DNA from: Bacteroidota bacterium
Lineage (GTDB): Bacteria > Bacteroidota > Bacteroidia > Chitinophagales > UBA2359
Direction: 5' to 3'
Assembly (NCBI GenBank): GCA_020631675.1
Contig: JAHDGT010000165.1
Coordinates: forward strand, 1 to 8,952
Length of the DNA stretch: 8,952 nucleotides
Shown: in pieces, positions 7,453-8,952 of the stretch
Layout: every line of letters starts with the position of its first letter
How positions within the stretch are numbered: position 1 is the stretch's first letter
The notes under the pieces: model-generated
Databases searched by the model: none
Seen by the model: the letters and a program-made list of their open reading frames with translations, nothing else
What the model was told of the DNA's origin: nothing
Translations under genes and position numbers: made by a program

Positions 7453-7593
7453 ACTTCGGGTCGGGCTATCCGTTCTTATTAAGCGCACTGCCTGGCGGTT
7501 CCTTGCTGCCTATTGCGGTGGCTACCTCTGGGCCGCCCCCGCAATAGGCGCACTCACTCGCCATTCAGCACCCTTAATACCACTACTATCCCT
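7449..7593 (+). repeat. Dispersed structured repeat element, copy B
   Basis: Second copy of the element at 8-151, in the opposite orientation. CGGGCTATCCGTT at 7462-7474 and the 18-nt block at 7520-7537 are identical to copy A; ACCACTACTATCCCT at 7579-7593 differs at one base. The spacing from the first to the central block differs by two bases, so the copies are collinear there, while copy B has extra bases (ACTCACTCGCC) after the hairpin. An outer helix TATTAAG/CTTAATA (7477-7483 with 7573-7579) is perfect. It sits directly after the glyA terminator on the same strand and fills the space before the gap terminator. No ORF of note. Confidence 0.78.
7508..7549 (+). other. Central hairpin of repeat copy B
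   Basis: GCCTATTGCGG (7508-7518) and CCGCAATAGGC (7539-7549) form a perfect 11-bp stem around a 20-nt loop that contains the 18-nt block shared with copy A. Two more pairs (7505-7506 with 7550-7551) are possible across a bulged T. There is no T-run after it, so it is not a terminator. Confidence 0.75.
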
Positions 7594-7603
7594 CGCAGAA
7601 AGC

Positions 7604-7662
7604 AAAAATGAGCCAATTTGAAAATGAGGACAAAAATCACTTCCTTTTCAAATTGACTCATT
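7604..7662 (-). terminator. Terminator of the gap gene
   Basis: Arms 7645-7662 and 7607-7624 form an 18-bp AT-rich stem. Its one exception (7613 with 7656) is a G-U pair on the minus strand but a C-A mismatch on the plus strand. On the minus strand the hairpin runs into TTTTT (7608-7604). It begins 22 nt past the gap stop. The right arm's TTTTCAAATTG (7645-7655) is repeated at 7668-7678, so an alternative shorter hairpin can form. Confidence 0.75.
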
Positions 7663-7684
7663 GAGAATTTTCAAATTGCAAAGC

Positions 7685-8689
7685 TTACATCTTCGCCATC
7701 TTGATCGCTAAGTCAGCTAAACGATTCGCATAACCTGCTTCATTATCGTACCAGCCTACTACTTTGATCATATCTCCAACAATAGTGGTCATGCCCGCAT
7801 CAAAAATGCAAGAATGAGGATCGCTGATAATATCTGTGCTCACCAATGGTGCTTCACTATAAGCTAAGATGCCTTTTAACGGACCTTCCGCAGCAGCTTT
7901 GAAAGCACTATTCACTTCTTCCGCTGTAGCTTCGCGCTTTAATACCACATTCAAGTCGGTCAAAGAACCAGTGATCACGGGAACACGAGCAGCAATACCC
8001 GTTAGCTTACCATCAACAGATGGGTACACTTTAGCTACGGCCGCCGCCGCACCTGTAGTGGTTGGAATGATGTTTTGTGTAGCCGCACGAGCTCTACGTA
8101 GATCACTATGCGGAGCATCCTGAATACGCTGGTCAGCAGTATAAGCATGCACTGTTGTGAAGATTCCTTTGTCAATACCGAAGGACTCATCCAATACTTT
8201 GACCATCTGCGCTAAACAGTTGGTCGTACAAGATGCATTGGAAACAATCGTTTCATCTGCACTCAAGCTGTCATCATTAATACCTAAAACAACAGTTTTC
8301 ACACCACCTTTACCCGGAGCGGAGATCAATACTTTACCCGCACCCGCACTTAAGTGTTTGCCCGCATCTGCTTTATCTCTAAAACGACCGGTACATTCTA
8401 ATACCAAATCCACTTTATTCGCGGACCAAGGCAATGAAGCCGGATCACGCTCTGCATAGGCATTGAAACGTTGCCCATTAATAGTGATGCTTTCTTTATC
8501 AGAACTCACTTCACCCGGAAAAATACCATGGGCAGTATCGTATTTGAATAGGTGGGCTAAAGTGGCATTATCCGTTAAATCATTGATCGCTACGATCTCA
8601 ACACCTGGAGCATCGTGCGCCAGTAAAGCGCGTAGGGTCAAACGACCAATACGACCGAATCCGTTGATCGCTATTCTACAGCTAGACAT
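7685..8689 (-). CDS. gap: Glyceraldehyde-3-phosphate dehydrogenase, type I
   Basis: Cytoplasmic tetrameric enzyme that oxidises glyceraldehyde-3-phosphate with phosphate and NAD(P)+ to 1,3-bisphosphoglycerate in glycolysis, reversible in gluconeogenesis. At 334 residues it is full length. Visible motifs: Rossmann loop INGFGRIGR at 8-16; D37 in AINDLTD, at the position where an acidic residue favours NAD+; SNASCTTNC with nucleophile C154; H181 in TTVHAYTADQ; the phosphate-binding region TTTGAAAA; LRRAR at 197-201; and WYDNEAGYANR near the C-terminus. DAPH at 191-194 has Ala where strictly NAD-dependent Bacillus GapA has Leu, so cofactor choice is not settled. The ATG at 8689 begins a standard N-terminus; the leader before it is A-rich without a Shine-Dalgarno. 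Single gene, convergent with glyA. Confidence 0.96.
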   Translation of the reverse strand: MSSCRIAINGFGRIGRLTLRALLAHDAPGVEIVAINDLTDNATLAHLFKYDTAHGIFPGEVSSDKESITINGQRFNAYAERDPASLPWSANKVDLVLECTGRFRDKADAGKHLSAGAGKVLISAPGKGGVKTVVLGINDDSLSADETIVSNASCTTNCLAQMVKVLDESFGIDKGIFTTVHAYTADQRIQDAPHSDLRRARAATQNIIPTTTGAAAAVAKVYPSVDGKLTGIAARVPVITGSLTDLNVVLKREATAEEVNSAFKAAAEGPLKGILAYSEAPLVSTDIISDPHSCIFDAGMTTIVGDMIKVVGWYDNEAGYANRLADLAIKMAKM

Positions 8690-8716
8690 AGTTCGTCGGG
8701 TTTTATTTAATCAAAT

Positions 8717-8728
8717 GGAGAATTCTCC
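8717..8728. promoter_or_regulatory. 12-nt perfect palindrome upstream of gap
   Basis: GGAGAATTCTCC is perfectly self-complementary and lies 27 nt before the gap start codon. On the minus strand it overlaps TCCATTTG (8719-8712), which matches TAnnTTTG at 5 of the 6 specified bases, though without a -33 TTG at proper spacing. It could be an operator; it could also be chance. Confidence 0.3.
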
Positions 8729-8847
8729 TTCGTAATCAGAGCGCGAAAATAACCTTTTCTCTATTTACCCGCTGCTTTAGAGAGATGAAGCTTAGGTAAA
8801 TTATTTTTTTAAGTTGGGAATCAATTCCGCTTTTTTCTTGTTAGCTA

Positions 8848-8878
8848 TTGGAAAGCTAAACAGCACACCTTATATTTG
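8848..8878 (+). promoter_or_regulatory. Bacteroidota-type promoter of tRNA-Glu
   Basis: TTG (8848-8850), exactly 20 nt of spacer, then TATATTTG (8871-8878) fits the established Bacteroidota housekeeping consensus TTG-N19-21-TAnnTTTG perfectly. Transcription should start near 8884-8886, about 20 nt before the mature tRNA 5' end. A 6-bp inverted repeat TTAGCT/AGCTAA (8841-8846, 8854-8859) brackets the -33 element. This is the clearest promoter in the window. Confidence 0.85.
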
Positions 8879-8880
8879 CA

Positions 8881-8894
8881 TTCCCTTTTGGGAA
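8881..8894 (+). other. Small hairpin in the tRNA leader region
   Basis: TTCCC-TTTT-GGGAA is a perfect 5-bp stem with a 4-nt loop lying between the -7 element and the tRNA. It overlaps the expected start site, so only its 3' part may be transcribed. Role unknown. Confidence 0.4.
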
Positions 8895-8905
8895 AAATCA
8901 TTGTT

Positions 8906-8952
8906 GGCCCGTTCGTCTAGGGGTTAGGACGCCAGGTTTTCATCCTGGAAAC
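8906..8952 (+). tRNA. tRNA-Glu (anticodon UUC), 3' end outside the window
   Basis: Charges glutamate and reads GAA/GAG. GGCCCGT (8906-8912) is the 5' acceptor strand. The D arm is GTCT (8915-8918) with GGAC (8927-8930). The anticodon stem is CCAGG (8932-8936) with CCTGG (8944-8948), enclosing the loop TTTTCAT; the anticodon TTC is at 8939-8941. The window stops in the variable region at 8952, so the T arm, the 3' acceptor strand and any encoded CCA are not seen. The D-loop and anticodon-arm sequence are typical of bacterial tRNA-Glu. Confidence 0.95.

Noticed and set aside
8157..8459. Plus-strand open frames within gap
   Set aside because: Antisense shadows of a full-length, motif-complete GAPDH.
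1..8952. CRISPR array, toxin-antitoxin pair, phage or IS transposase
   Set aside because: No regularly spaced direct repeats and no small paired genes; every confident gene is housekeeping, an exported surface protein or an unknown helical protein, with no integrase or transposase motif.

Overview
This window reads as a stretch of a Bacteroidota chromosome, most likely from the Saprospiria (Lewinella/Haliscomenobacter-like); the class-level placement is inference. The evidence is a secreted protein with SprB-like repeats and a C-terminal type IX secretion (T9SS) sorting domain, a perfect Bacteroidota-type promoter (TTG-N20-TATATTTG) in front of a tRNA gene, weak or absent Shine-Dalgarno sites, and an uncharacterised helical protein of a kind I recall only from this phylum. 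No phage, plasmid, CRISPR or defence genes are visible.

Layout: 8-151 is a non-coding repeat element (minus orientation). 138-256 is a long inverted repeat with a nested dyad. 272-300 is the terminator of a large minus-strand T9SS cargo gene (322-2979). A 398-nt AT-rich divergent spacer follows, then a plus-strand gene for an unknown 477-residue helical protein (3378-4811). A bidirectional hairpin terminator (4821-4852) separates it from a convergent M42 metallo-aminopeptidase gene (4857-5906, minus). Divergent from that is glyA, serine hydroxymethyltransferase (6089-7384, plus), with a strong terminator. A second copy of the repeat element follows (about 7449-7593, plus), then the terminator and gene of glyceraldehyde-3-phosphate dehydrogenase (7685-8689, minus). 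The window ends inside a tRNA-Glu(UUC) gene (8906-8952, plus).

The protein genes look like independent single-gene units, mostly housekeeping: one-carbon/serine-glycine metabolism (glyA), glycolysis (gap), peptide turnover (M42) and translation (tRNA-Glu), plus one exported adhesin-like protein. They do not form a pathway-specific cluster.

The most interesting content is non-coding. The two roughly 130-145 nt elements share their ends and an 18-nt central block exactly or nearly so. The arms flanking the central block form a hairpin in both copies although the arm sequences are completely different. This compensatory change suggests a structured RNA or hairpin repeat family. Each copy lies downstream of a gene in that gene's orientation, beyond or against its terminator.
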